NCBI GenBank assembly: GCA_911728455.2
Contig: OU452231.1
Span: 21,194,999 to 21,258,998, forward strand
From: Marthasterias glacialis
Lineage: Eukaryota > Echinodermata > Asteroidea > Forcipulatida > Asteriidae
Direction of reading: 5' to 3'
Length of the DNA: 64,000 bases
Of the stretch, positions 1-11,769 are shown piece by piece. The notes under the pieces are model-generated. The model was not told the DNA's origin, did no database searches, and saw nothing but the letters and a program-made list of their open reading frames with translations. Position 1 is the stretch's first letter, and every line of letters begins with the position of its first letter. The position numbers and the translations under genes are program-made.

Positions 1-2502
1 AGTCGTTGCTAAGTCTTGTTTTCACTCTGTTACAGCTTCGTGTACAAAAGTGCCATTAGACATGCGTTTGAAGCGCATTCTGAGCAGCCCCGCTCCCTGG
101 TCGTTTCAAGGCGGAAGATAGCCCTGGCTGGCCAGGAAAACCCAATTTTCGGATGCAAGACTATGGCAGCTAACTCCAGGTACAAGAAATTTCTCTCTAG
201 CCCCATTATTTCTGGAGTTATTGGCAGTGGCGCTGCCGACTTCTTTTTTCAGCGTTTTTTTTTTTCCCCTTTTTTTTGCTGGCTTCGGTCCAGCACACAC
301 GCAGCAGCCTTGGCTTATTGTTCACGTACACATACCATGGCCGTATGTACTGGCCATTTTCAGGGTGTCCTCACTCCGCAGTCCCTGGCATCCTCCCTGT
401 TTATCACACAGCTCCAAGACTAGTATTTTCAGAAAGCCCATGAGCAGGGCTTTCCAACAGTGTCAAACTTGTTAGTTTCCCGCCAATACTTTGGGAGATA
501 GAGTTGATGCTAAGTCTTGTTTTCACTCTGTTACAGCTTCGTGTACAAAAGTGCCATTAGACAGGCGTTTGAAGCGCATTCTGGGCAGCCCCGCTCCCTG
601 GTCGTTTCAAGGCGGAAGATGGCCCTGGCTGGCCGGGAAAACCCAATTTTCGGATGCAGGACAATCGCAGCTAACTCCAGGTATAAGAAATTTCTCTTTA
701 GCCCTATTATTTTTGGAGTTATTGGCAGTGGCGCTGCCGACTTCTTTTTTCGGCTTTTTTTTTTTTTTTTTTTTTTTTTTGCTGGCTTCGGTCCAGCACA
801 CACGTAGCAGCCTTGGTCATTGTTCACGTACACACACCATGGCCGTATGTACTGGCCATTTTCAGGGAGTCCTCACTCCGCAGTCGCTGGCATCCTCCCT
901 GTTTATCCCACAGCTCCAAGACCGGTATTTTCGGAAAGCCCATGAGCAGGGCTTTCCAACAGTGTCAAACTTGTTAGTTTCCCGCCAATACTTTGGGAGA
1001 TAAAGTCGTTGCTAAGTCTTTTTTTCACTCTGTTACAGCTTCGTGTACAAAAGTGCCATTAGACATGCGTTTGAAGCGCATTCTGAGTAGCCCCGCTCCC
1101 TGGTCGTTTCAAGTAGGAAGTTGGCCCTGGCTGGCCAGGAAAACCCAATTTTCGGATGCAGGACAATAGCAGCTAACTCCAGGTACAAGAAATTTCTCTC
1201 TAGCCGTATTATTTTTGGAGTTATTGGCAGTGGCGCTGCCGACTTCTTTTTTCGGCGTTTATTTATTTATTTATTTTTTTGCTGGCTTCGGTCCAGCACA
1301 CACGTAGCAGCCTTGGCTATTGTTCACGTACACACACCATGGCCGTATGTACTGGCCATTTTCAGGGTGTCCTCACTCCGCAGTCCCTGGCATCCTTCCT
1401 CTTTATCACACCGCTCCAAGACCGGTATTTTCGGAAAGCCCATGAGCAGGGCTTTTCAACAGTGTTAAACTTGTTAGTTTCCCGCCAATACTTTAGGAGA
1501 TAAAGTCGTTGCTAAGTCTTGTTTTCACTCTGTTACAGCTTCGTGTACAAAAGTGCCATTAGACATGCGTTTGAAGCGCATTCTGAGCAGCCCCGCTCCC
1601 TGGTCGTTTCAAGGCGGAAGATAGCCCTGGCTGGCCAGGAAAACCCAATTTTCGGATGCAAGACTATGGCAGCTAACTCCAGGTACAAGAAATTTCTCTC
1701 TTGCCCTATTATTTCTGGAGTTATTGGCAGTGGCGCTGCCGACTTCTTTTTTCGGCGTTTATTTATTTATTTATTTTTTTGCTGGCTTCGGTCCAGCACA
1801 CACGCAGCAGCCTTGGCTATTGTTCACGTACACATACCATGGCCGTATGTACTGGCCATTTTCAGGGTGTCCTCACTCCGCAGTCCCTGGCATCCTCCCT
1901 GTTTATCACACAGCTCCAAGACTGGTATTTTCAGAAAGCCCATGAGCAGGGCTTTCCAACAGTGTCAAACTTGTTAGTTTCCCGCCAATACTTTGGGAGA
2001 TAGAGTTGATGCTAAGTCTTGTTTTCACTCTGTTACAGCTTCGTGTACAAAAGTGCCATTAGACAGGCGTTTGAAGCGCATTCTGGGCAGCCCCGCTCCC
2101 TGGTCGTTTCAAGGCGGAAGATGGCCCTGGCTGGCCGGGAAAACCCAATTTTTGGATGCAGGACTATGGCAGCTAACTCCAGGTACAAGAAATTTCTCTC
2201 TTGCCCTATTATTTCTGGAGTTATTGGCAGTGGCGCTGCCGACTTCTTTTTTCGGCGTTTGTTTTTTTATTTTTTTTTTGCAGGCTTCGGTCCAGCACAC
2301 ACGTAGTAGCCTTGGCTATTGTTCACGTACACACACCATGGCCGTATGTACTGGCCATTTTCAGGGTGTCCTCACTCCGCAGTCCCTGGCATCCTCCCTG
2401 TTTATCACACAGCTCCAAGACCGGTATTTTCGGAAAGCCCATGAGCAGGGCTTTCCAACAGTGTCAAACTTGTTAGTTTCCCGCCAGTACTTTGGGAGAT
2501 AG

Positions 2503-2974
2503 AGTCGTTGCTAAGTCTTGTTTTCACTCTGTTACAGCTTCGTGTACAAAAGTGCCATTAGACATGCGTTTGAAGCGCATTCTGAGCAGCCCCGCTCCCT
2601 GGTCGTTTCAAGGCGGAAGATGGCCCTGGCTGGCCAGGAAAATCCGATTTTCGGATGTAAGAAATTTTTCTCTAGCCCCATTATTTCTGGAGTTATTAGC
2701 AGTGGCGCTGCCGACTTCTTTTTTCGGCGTTTATTTATTTTTATTTTTTTTGCTGGCTTCGGTCCAGCACACACGTAGTAGCCTTGGCTATTATTCACGT
2801 ACACACACCATGGCCGTATGTACTGGCCATTTTCAGGGTGTCCTCACTCCGCAGTCCCTGGCATTCTCCCTGTTTATCACACAGCTCCAAGACCGGTATT
2901 TTCGGAAAGCCCATGAGCAGGGCTTTCCAACAGTGTCAAACTTGTTAGTTTCCCGCCAATACTTTGGGAGATAA
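2503..2974. repeat. Satellite unit with a 27-bp internal deletion
   Basis: The usual stretch from GGATGCAGGAC through CTCCAGGTAC is missing, so GGATG runs almost directly into TAAGAAATTTTTCTC. This removes the donor-like CAGGTACAAG site of the unit. The same deletion is present in unit 3475-3946, its duplicate, and in no other unit I found. Confidence 0.9.
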
Positions 2975-4446
2975 AGTCGTTGCTAAGTCTTGTTTTCACT
3001 CTGTTACAGCTTCGTGTACAAAAGTGCCATTAGACATGCGTTTGAAGTGCATTCTGAGCAGCCCCGCTCCCTGGTCGTTTCAAGGCGGAAGATGGCCCTG
3101 GCTGGCCGGGAAAACCCAATTTTTGGATGCAGGACTATGGCAGCTAACTCCAGGTACAAGAAATTTCTCTCTTGCCCTATTATTTCTGGAGTTATTGGCA
3201 GTGGCGCTGCCGACTTTTTTTTTCGGCGTTTATTTATTTATTTATTTTTTTGCTGGCTTAGGTCCAGCACACACGTAGCAGCCTTGGCTATTGTTCGCGT
3301 ACACACACCATGGCCGTATGTACTGGCCATTTTCAGGGTGTCCTCACTCCGCAGTCCCTGGCATCCTCCCTGTTTATCACACCGTTCCAAGACCGGTATT
3401 TTCGGAAAGCCCATGAGCAGGGCTTTCCAACAGTGTCAAACTTGTTAGTTTCCCGCCAGTACTTTGGGAGATAGAGTCGTTGCTAAGTCTTGTTTTCACT
3501 CTGTTACAGCTTCGTGTACAAAAGTGCCATTAGACATGCGTTTGAAGCGCATTCTGAGCAGCCCCGCTCCCTGGTCGTTTCAAGGCGGAAGATGGCCCTG
3601 GCTGGCCAGGAAAATCCGATTTTCGGATGTAAGAAATTTTTCTCTAGCCCCATTATTTCTGGAGTTATTAGCAGTGGCGCTGCCGACTTCTTTTTTCGGC
3701 GTTTATTTATTTTTATTTTTTTTGCTGGCTTCGGTCCAGCACACACGTAGTAGCCTTGGCTATTATTCACGTACACACACCATGGCCGTATGTACTGGCC
3801 ATTTTCAGGGTGTCCTCACTCCGCAGTCCCTGGCATTCTCCCTGTTTATCACACAGCTCCAAGACCGGTATTTTCGGAAAGCCCATGAGCAGGGCTTTCC
3901 AACAGTGTCAAACTTGTTAGTTTCCCGCCAATACTTTGGGAGATAAAGTCGTTGCTAAGTCTTGTTTTCACTCTGTTACAGCTTCGTGTACAAAAGTGCC
4001 ATTAGACATGCGTTTGAAGTGCATTCTGAGCAGCCCCGCTCCCTGGTCGTTTCAAGGCGGAAGATGGCCCTGGCTGGCCGGGAAAACCCAATTTTTGGAT
4101 GCAGGACTATGGCAGCTAACTCCAGGTACAAGAAATTTCTCTCTTGCCCTATTATTTCTGGAGTTATTGGCAGTGGCGCTGCCGACTTTTTTTTTCGGCG
4201 TTTATTTATTTATTTATTTTTTTGCTGGCTTAGGTCCAGCACACACGTAGCAGCCTTGGCTATTGTTCGCGTACACACACCATGGCCGTATGTACTGGCC
4301 ATTTTCAGGGTGTCCTCACTCCGCAGTCCCTGGCATCCTCCCTGTTTATCACACCGTTCCAAGACCGGTATTTTCGGAAAGCCCATGAGCAGGGCTTTCC
4401 AACAGTGTCAAACTTGTTAGTTTCCCGCCAGTACTTTGGGAGATAG
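2503..4446. repeat. 972-bp dimer repeated twice in direct succession
   Basis: Units 2503 (472 bp) plus 2975 (500 bp) recur as 3475 (472 bp) plus 3947 (500 bp). Every reading frame I compared is identical between the two copies, and shared private variants include AAAATCCGATT, CACCGTTCCAAG and GCTTAGGTCC. The short unit of each pair lacks about 27 bp between GGATG and AAGAAA. The near identity points to a recent tandem duplication of the pair as one block. Confidence 0.93.
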
Positions 4447-5197
4447 AGTTGTTGCTAAGTCTTGTTTTCACTCTGTTACAGCTTCGTGTACAAAAGTGCC
4501 ATTAGACATGCGTTTGAAGCGCATTCTGAGCAGCCCCGCTCCCTGGTCGTTTCAAGGCGGAAGATAGCCCTGGCTGGCCGGGAAAACCCAATTTTCGGAT
4601 GCAAGATTATGGCAGCTAACTCCAGGTACAATAAATTTCTCTCCAGCCCCATTATTTCTGGAGTTATTAGCAGTGGCGCTGCCGACTTCTTTTTTCGGCG
4701 TTTGTTTATTTTTTTTTTTTTTGCTGGCTTCGGTCCAGCACACATGTAGTAGCCTTGGCTATTGTTCACGTACACACACCATGGCCGTATGTACTGGCCA
4801 TTTTCAGGGTGTCCTCACTCCGCAGTCCCTGGCATCCTCCCTGTTTATCACACCGCTCCAAGACCGGTATTTTCGGAAAGCCCATGAGCAGGGCTTTCCA
4901 ACAGTGTCAAACTTGTTAGTTTCCCGCCAATTCTGTGGGAGATAGAGTCGTTGCTAAGTCTTGTTTTCACTCTGTTACAGCTTCGTGTACAAAAGTGCCA
5001 TTAGACATGCGTTTGAAGCGCATTCTGAGCAGCCCCGCTCCCTGGTCGTTTCAAGGCGGAAGATGGCCCTGGCTGGCCAGGAAAACCCGATTCTCGGATG
5101 CAGGACAATGGCAGCTAAGTCCAGGTACAAGAAATTTCTTTCTAGCCCCATTATTTCTGGAGTTATTGGCAGTGGCGCTGCCGACTTCTTTTTTTGG

Positions 5198-5232
<35 letters not shown>

Positions 5233-6447
5233 GCTTCGGTTCAGCACACACGTAGCAGCCTTGGTATTGTTCATGTACACACACCATGGCCGTATGTACT
5301 GGCCATTTTCAGGGTGTCCTCACTCTGCAGTCCCTGGCATCCTCCCTGTTTATCACACAGCTCCAAGACCGGTATTTCAGAAAGCCCATGAGCAGGGCTT
5401 TCCAACAGTGTCAAACTTGTTAGTTTTCCGCCAATACTTTGGGAGATAGAGTTGATGCTCAGTCTTGTTTTCACTCTGTTACAGCTTCGTGTACAAAAGT
5501 GCCATTAGACAGGCGTTTGAAGCGCATTCTGGGCAGCCCCGCTCCCTGGTCGTTTCAAGGCGGAAGATGGCCCTGGCTGGCCGGGAAAACCCAATTTTCG
5601 GATGCAGGACTATGGCAGCTAACTCCAGGTACAAGAAATTTCTCTCTTGCCCTATTATTTCTGGAGTTATTGGCAGTGGCGCTGCCGACTTTTTTTTTCG
5701 GTTTATTTATTTATTTATTTTTTTGCTGGCTTCGGTCCAGCACACACGTAGCAGCCTTGGCTATTGTTCGCGTACACACACCATGGCCGTATGTACTGGC
5801 CATTTTCAGAGTGTCCTCACTCCGCAGTCCCTGGCATCCTCCCTGTTTATCACACCGCTCCAAGACCGGTATTTTCGGAAAGCCCATGAGCAGGGCTTTC
5901 CAACAGTGTCAAACTTGTTAGTTTCCCGCCAGTACTTTGGGAGATAGAGTCGTTGCTAAGTCTTGTTTTCACTCTGTTACAGCTTCGTGTACAAAAGTGC
6001 CATTAGACATGCGTTTGAAGCGCATTCTGAGCAGCCCCGCTCCCTTGTCGTTTCAAGGCGGAAGATGGCCCTGGCTGGCCAGGAAAACCCGATTTTCGGA
6101 TGCAGGACAATGGCAGCTAACTCCAGGTACAATAAATTTCTCTCTAGCCCCATTGTTTCTGGAGTTATTAGCAGTGGCGCTGCCGACTTCTTTTTTCGGC
6201 GTTTATTTATTTTTTTTTTTTTTGCTGGCTTCGGTCCAGCACACACGTAGCAGCCTTGGCTATTGTTCACGTGCACACACCATGGCCGTATGTACTGGCC
6301 ATTTTCAGGGTGTCCTAACTCCGCAGTCCCTGGCATCCTCCCTGTTTATCACACAGCTCCAAGACCGGTATTTTCGGAAAGCCCATGAGCAGGGCTTTCC
6401 AACAGTGTTAAACTTGTTAGTTTCCCGCCAATACTGCGGGAGACAGA

Positions 6448-7700
6448 GTTGTTGCTAAGTCTTGTTTTCACTCTGTTACAGCTTCGTGTACAAAAGTGCC
6501 ATTAGACATGCGTTTGAAGCGCATTCTGAGTAGCCCTGCTCCCTGGTCGTTTCAAGGCGGAAGTTGGCCCTGGCTGGCCAGAAAAACCCAATTTTCGGAT
6601 GAAGGACAATGGCAGCTAACTCCAGGTACAAGAAATTTCTCTCTAGCCGTATTATTTTTGGAGTTATTGGCAGTGGCGCTGCCGACTTCTTTTTTCGGCG
6701 TTTATTTATTTATTTATTTTTTTGCTGGCTTCGGTCCAGCACACACGTAGCAGCCTTGGCTATTGTTCACGTACACACACCATGGCCGTATGTACTGGCC
6801 ATTTTCAGGGTGTCCTCACTCTGCAGTCCCTGGCATCCTCCCTGTTTATCACACAGCTCCAAGACCGGTATTTTCGGAAAGCCCATGAGCAGGGCTTTCC
6901 AACAGTGTTAAACTTGTTAGTTTCCCGCCAATACTGCGGGAGACAGAGTCGTTGCTAAGTCTTGTTTTCACTCTGTTACAGCTTCGTGTACAAAAGTGCC
7001 AGTAGACATGCGTTTGAAGCGCATTCTGAGTAGCCCTGCTCCCTGGTCGTTTCAAGGCGGAAGTTGGCCCTGGCTGGCCAGGAAAACCCAATTTTCGGAT
7101 GCAGGACAATGGCAGCTAACTCCAGGTACAAGAAATTTCTCTCTAGCCGTATTATTTTTGGAGTTATTGGCAGTGGCGCTGCCGACTTCTTTTTTCGGCG
7201 TTTATTTATTTATTTATTTTTTTGCTGGCTTCGGTCCAGCACACACGTAGCAGCCTTGGCTATTGTTCACGTACACACACCATGGCCGTATGTACTGGCC
7301 ATTTTCAGGGTGTCCTCACTCCGCAGTCCCTGGCATCCTCCCTGTTTATCACATAGCTCCAAGACCGGTATTTTCGGAAAGCCCATGAGCAGGGCTTTCC
7401 AACAGTGTCAAACTTGTTAGTTTTCCGCCAATTCTGTAGGAGATAGAGTCGTTGCTAAGTCTTGTTTTCACTCTGTTACAGCTTCGTGTACAAAAGTGCC
7501 ATTAGACATGCGTTTGAAGCGCATTCTGAGTAGCCCCGCTCCCTGGTCGTTTCAAGGCGGAAGTTGGCCCTGGCTGGCCAGGAAAACCCAATTTTCGGAT
7601 GCAGGACAATGGCAGCTAACTCCAGGTACAATAAATTTCTCTCTAGCCCTATTATTTTTGGAGTTATTGGCAGTGGCGCTGCCGACTTCTTTTTTCGGCG

Positions 7701-7731
<31 letters not shown>

Positions 7732-9703
7732 GCTTCGGTCCAGCACACACGTAGCAGCCTTGGCTAATGTTCACGTACACACACCATGGCCGTATGTCCT
7801 GGCCATTTTCAGGGTGTCCTCACTCCGCAGTCGCTGTCATCCTCCCTGTTTATCCCACAGCTCCAAGACCGGTATTTTCGGAAAGCCCATGAGAAGGGCT
7901 TTCCAACAGTGTCAAACTTGTTAGTTTCCCGCCAATACTTTGGGAGATAGAGTCGTTGCTAAGTCTTGTTTTCACTCTGTTACAGCTTCGTGTACAAAAG
8001 TGCCATTAGACATGCGTTTCAAGCGCATTCTGAGTAGCCCCGCTCCCTGGTCGTTTCAAGGCGGAAGTTGGCCCTGGCTGGCCAGAAAAACCCAATTTTC
8101 GGATGCAGGACAATGGCAGCTAACTCCAGGTACAAGAAATTTCTCTCTAGCCGTATTATTTTTGGAGTTATTGGCAGTGGCGCTGCCGACTTCTTTTTTC
8201 GGCGTTTATTTATTTATTTTTTTTTTTGCTGGCTTCGGTCCAGCACACACGTAGCAGCCTTGGCTATTGTTCACGTACACACACCATGGCCGTATGTACT
8301 GGCCATTTTCAGGGTGTCCTCACTCTGCAGTCCCTGGCATCCTCCCTGTTTATCACACAGCTCCAAGACCGGTATTTTCGGAAAGCCCATGAGCAGGGCT
8401 TTCCAACAGTGTTAAACTTGTTAGTTTCCCGCCAATACTGCGGGAGACAGAGTCGTTGCTAAGTCTTGTTTTCACTCTGTTACAGCTTCGTGTACAAAAG
8501 TGCCATTAGACATGCGTTTGAAGCGCATTCTGAGTAGCCCTGCTCCCTGGTCGTTTCAAGGCGGAAGTTGGCCCTGGCTGGCCAGGAAAACCCAATTTTC
8601 GGATGCAGGACAATGGCAGCTAACTCCAGGTACAAGAAATTTCTCTCTAGCCGTATTATTTTTGGAGTTATTGGCAGTGGCGCTGCCGACTTCTTTTTTC
8701 GGCGTTTATTTATTTATTTATTTTTTTGCTGGCTTCGGTCCATCACACACGTAGCAGCCTTGGCTATTGTTCACGTACACACACCATGGCCGTATGTACT
8801 GGCCATTTTCAGGGTGTCCTCACTCTGCAGTCCCTGGCATCCTCCCTGTTTATCACATAGCTCCAAGACCGGTATTTTCGGAAAGCCCATGAGCAGGGCT
8901 TTCCAACAGTGTCAAACTTGTTAGTTTCCCGCCAATTCTGTGGGAGATAGAGTCGTTGCTAAGTCTTGTTTTCACTCTGTTACAGCTTCGTGTACAAAAG
9001 TGCCATTAGACATGCGTTTGAAGCGCATTCTGAGTAGCCCCGCTCCCTGGTCGTTTCAAGGCGGAAGTTGGCCCTGGCTGGCCAGGAAAACCCAATTTTC
9101 GGATGCAGGACAATGGCAGCTAACTCCAGGTACAAGAAATTTCTCTCTAGCCGTATTATTTTTGGAGTTATTGGCAGTGGCGCTGCCGACTTCTTTTTTC
9201 GGCGTTTATTTATTTTTTTATTTTTTTGCTGGCTTCGGTCCATCACACACGTAGCAGCCTTGGCTATTGTTCATGTACACACACCATGGCCGTATGTACT
9301 GGCCATTTTCAGGGTGTCCTCACTCCGCAGTCCCTGGCATCCTCCCTGTTTATCACAAAGCTCCAAGACCGGTATTTTCGGAAAGCCCATGAGCAGGGCT
9401 TTCCAACAGTGTCAAACTTGTTAGTTTCCCGCCAATTCTGTGGGAGATAGAGTCGTTGCTAAGTCTTGTTTTCACTCTGTTACAGCTTCGTGTACAAAAG
9501 TGCCATTAGACATGCGTTTGAAGCGCATTCTGAGTAGCCCCGCTCCCTGGTCGTTTCAAGGCGGAAGTTGGCCCTGGCTGGCCAGGAAAACCCAATTTTC
9601 GGATGCACGACAATGGCAGCTAACTCCAGGTACAATAAATTTCTCTCTAGCCCTATTATTTTTGAAGTTATTGGCAGTGGCGCTGCCGACTTCTTTTTTC
9701 GGC

Positions 9704-9735
<32 letters not shown>

Positions 9736-9954
9736 GCTTCGGTCCAGCACACACGTAGCAGCCTTGGCTAATGTTCACGTACACACACCATGGCCGTATG
9801 TCCTGGCCATTTTCAGGGTGTCCTCACTCCGCAGTCGCTGTCATCCTCCCTGTTTATCCCACAGCTCCAAGACCGGTATTTTCGGAAAGCCCATGAGCAG
9901 GGCTTTCCAACAGTGTCAAACTTGTTAGTTTCCCGCCAATACTTTGGGAGATAG
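6448..9954. repeat. Block of GAGTAGCC units with alternating T-tract types
   Basis: Units 6448, 6948, 7448, 7951, 8451, 8951 and 9451. Units 7448 and 9451, 2,003 bp apart, share three variants: TAATGTTC, TGTCCTGG and CGCTGTCATCC. Both also have a long pure T tract, while the units between them have (TTTA)n. Units 6448 and 7951 end with TGCGGGAGACAG, and units 6948 and 8451 carry GCCCTGCTCC. This indicates a four-unit higher-order repeat, partly scrambled. Confidence 0.75.
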
Positions 9955-10284
9955 AGTCGTTGCTAAGTCTTGTTTTCACTCTGTTACAGCTTCGTGTACA
10001 AAAGTGCCATTCGACATGCGTTTGAAGCGCATTCTGAGTAGCCCCGCTCCCTGGTCGTTTCAAGGCGGAAGTTGGCCCTGGCTGGCCAGGAAAACCCAAT
10101 TTTCGGATGCAGGACAATGGCAGCTAACTCCAGGTACAAGAAATTTCTCTCTAGCCCTATTATTCTTGGAGTTATTGGCAGTGGCGCTGCCGACTTCTTT
10201 TTTCGGCGTTTATTTATTTATTTATTTTTTGCTGGCTTCGGTCCAGCACACACGTAGCAGCCTTGGCTATTGTTCACGTACACA

Positions 10285-10286
10285 CA
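10285..10286. other. Left copy of CA target-site duplication
   Basis: CA directly before CACTTT. The mate is at 11768-11769. An uninterrupted unit has only one of the two copies at this place. The surrounding CA dinucleotides leave the exact border uncertain by a few bases. Confidence 0.65.
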
Positions 10287-10303
10287 CACTTTAAAAAATA
10301 ATT
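10287..10303 (+). repeat. Left terminal inverted repeat
   Basis: CACTTTAAAAAATAATT. It pairs with the right end at 14 of 17 positions, with mismatches at positions 5, 13 and 16. The CACT start is typical of CACTA/EnSpm termini. Confidence 0.85.
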
Positions 10304-10311
10304 GCTCAACA

Positions 10312-10600
10312 TTGGGTAAGATCTTTACCCTTTCGGTATTAAAAAGGGAACATGATCGTCAACATGAGTAAAAATATTGCACAACATTCAAAGTGTAAAA
10401 AAGTACCCAATATTGGGTAATTTTTAATACAAACATGTGCATGATTTTTAGCACAGCACAGTTGGGTAAGAAGTTACCCATGTGCCGACCATGTTCCCTT
10501 TTTACTCCAAAATTGGGTAAACCTTACCCAACCTTCATTTTACCCAGGTGTTGTGTTATATTCTTACCCAATGATTGGGTTATATTATTTTACCCAGCAC
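10312..10600. repeat. Left subterminal TTGGGTAA/TTACCC motif cluster
   Basis: Motifs in direct and inverted orientation occur at 10312-10319 (TTGGGTAA), 10325-10330 (TTACCC), 10404-10419, 10462-10469 (TTGGGTAA), 10474-10480 (TTACCCA), 10513-10520, 10524-10531 (TTACCCAA), near 10540, and several more to about 10597. In CACTA elements such subterminal repeats bind transposase; that role here is inferred. Confidence 0.8.
10404..10419. repeat. 16-bp perfect palindrome
   Basis: TACCCAATATTGGGTA equals its own reverse complement. It is two subterminal motifs meeting head to head inside the transposon. Confidence 0.9.
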
Positions 10601-10620
10601 TGTTGTGTAGTTAAATTACC

Positions 10621-11540
10621 CCCCACTTGTGTTGCTTTTAAACCAGTTTTGTGCACAAATTAATTTGCAGTTTTATGCCTGAATTGTCATTTTGTGAGAA
10701 ATGAGTAAAGACGAAAACTAACAATTAAGTGAAAATACTTTTATTCATAGCAGTTGAGTACTTTAGCCCCAAGAGTGGAGTAAAAATTAAAACGTTTTTT
10801 TTTTAATAGAACACATGATTGCACCAACATTTGCCTCGACTGAGAAAACTAAAGGGGAGGGGGAGTTCAGCAAAAGAAACACTATGACGTTAACCGTCCT
10901 AACATTGCTTTTTATTTCATTGATGCACTGTTTATTGGATTGAACTGGTCTTGTACAATCTCTGATTAATCTATGATTAACGATAAGTAGTGACAACGCA
11001 ATAATCACCTTGTTTGAAACTATATTATGCGTTTACAATTCTGGGGGGGGGGGGGACCAGATACACTTGATCCTAAGATGAACGAATATGGTGTCGAATT
11101 GAACAAAATTACTAATAACAAAACTCTTGCGAACAGACAATGTAAGAATCTCTTCTTGTGAGAAGTGCTGGCTCTGAAAAGAGCCGGTTGGTTTTGCCAG
11201 ACCTTTCAGTGACGAAACCTTCATGTTGAAAAGTCAATGCAGCTTTCCTTGATGAGATATTTCCCTCTTCACCAGACAGTTGTTCCTCAAGCAGAATGCT
11301 AACATAAAGCCAAATTCTCTTGCAACTATGTTCATACGAACACACAGCATCAGACTTACGTCCAGCCCCGTCCATATTGTACTATGATTTGCCTGCGAAT
11401 TGCTAATAAATGTACAAGTGTTTGCCACACATTGCATTATGGGAAAAATGTTTCCACGTGGGCCAATTTACCTCATCGTTTGTTACTTCTTACAACTTGT
11501 TGTGCAAATGTTACACCGCTTCATGGTAAAACAACTGTTG
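10621..11540. other. Transposon core without recognisable coding content
   Basis: About 920 bp of AT-rich sequence between the two motif clusters. The longest open frames are 62-87 codons on the minus strand and overlap one another; none is recognised. A T run lies near 10796 and a run of 13 G at 11043-11055. No RNA gene or promoter could be identified. Confidence 0.7.
11043..11055 (+). repeat. G13 homopolymer
   Basis: Thirteen consecutive G within the transposon core. It is the only long G run in the window and is prone to length error and instability. Confidence 0.9.
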
Positions 11541-11735
11541 TTTTACCCATTTCTTGGGTAAACAGTCTTGATTCGAACCTCTTTGTTGTGCTAACTGATT
11601 TCTTACCCACTTTTGAGTACCGTATGACCTTTTTCATTGTGTAATAGTTTTACACAAGTGAGGGGTAATACAAAAATTATGGTTTTGCCCAATATTGAGC
11701 AAATGTTACACAATATTTTTACCCAGCTGTTTTAC
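11541..11735. repeat. Right subterminal TTACCC/TTGGGTAA motif cluster
   Basis: TTTACCCA near 11541, TTGGGTAAA near 11553, TTACCCA near 11603, GGGGTAA near 11662, TTGAGCAAA near 11695 and TTTACCCAG near 11718. TTGAGCAA is the inverted counterpart of TTGCTCAA close to the left end, which strengthens the pairing of the two ends. Confidence 0.75.
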
Positions 11736-11750
11736 ACAGCAAATATTTAC

Positions 11751-11767
11751 ACTTCTTTTTTAGAGTG
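11751..11767 (-). repeat. Right terminal inverted repeat
   Basis: ACTTCTTTTTTAGAGTG, which read on the minus strand is CACTCTAAAAAAGAAGT, the imperfect mate of the left end. Confidence 0.85.
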
Positions 11768-11769
11768 CA
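11768..11769. other. Right copy of CA target-site duplication
   Basis: CA directly after AGAGTG and before CCATGG. Removing the element and this copy restores the normal satellite unit. Confidence 0.65.

Larger units (their letters stand above)
1..6447. repeat. Satellite subfamily with GAGCAGCC / GAAGATGG variants
   Basis: Most units here read GAGCAGCC, or GGGCAGCC in units 502, 2004 and 5450, where most later units read GAGTAGCC. Most also read GGAAGATGG or GGAAGATAG rather than GGAAGTTGG. Unit 1004 is an exception with GAGTAGCC. Units 502, 2004 and 5450 share GACAGGCG in place of GACATGCG and GAGTTGATGCT at the start, which marks them as one sub-lineage placed at irregular spacing. The higher variety of single-base differences suggests an older or less homogenised part of the array. 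Confidence 0.75.
1..10286. repeat. ~500-bp satellite array, left arm (20 units plus 5' part of a split unit)
   Basis: Head-to-tail copies, all in one orientation. Taking the AGTCGTTGCT motif as unit start, units begin at 1, 502, 1004, 1504, 2004, 2503, 2975, 3475, 3947, 4447, 4946, 5450, 5948, 6448, 6948, 7448, 7951, 8451, 8951, 9451 and 9955. Lengths are about 500 bp except 472 bp at 2503 and 3475. Landmarks in every unit, in order: a pyrimidine-rich stretch ending TTACAG, a GCGTTTGAAG block, CTGGCTGGCCAGG, GGCAGTGGCGCTGCC, a T-rich tract, GCTGGCTTCGGTCCAGC, CATGGCC, and GGAAAGCCC...GGGCTTTCC. Open frames in it repeat once per unit and have no codon signature. The array starts before the window. 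Confidence 0.97.
10287..11767. mobile_element. Non-autonomous CACTA/EnSpm-like DNA transposon, 1,481 bp
   Basis: The element begins CACTTTAAAAAATAATT and ends with a sequence whose reverse complement is CACTCTAAAAAAGAAGT, so 14 of 17 terminal positions match as an inverted repeat. The flanks show a 2-bp CA duplication. Both ends carry clustered TTGGGTAA or TTACCC motifs in both orientations. CACTA/EnSpm elements are known for CACT-type termini, 2-3 bp target duplications and repeated subterminal transposase-binding motifs, and this fits. The interior holds no transposase: the longest open frames are under 100 codons and match nothing I know. It is thus a deleted or MITE-like derivative that would need a transposase from elsewhere. 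It is not repeated elsewhere in the window. The CA duplication could be partly obscured by the surrounding CA repeat. Confidence 0.82.

Noticed and set aside
531..833. Minus-strand frames with long Lys runs, once per unit
   Set aside because: The Lys runs are the complement of the T tract. Frames start and stop at the same unit positions throughout and show no protein similarity I can name.
11112..11375. 87-codon minus-strand frame in the transposon core as a transposase remnant
   Set aside because: No motif or similarity recognised. It overlaps two other frames on the same strand, as expected by chance.
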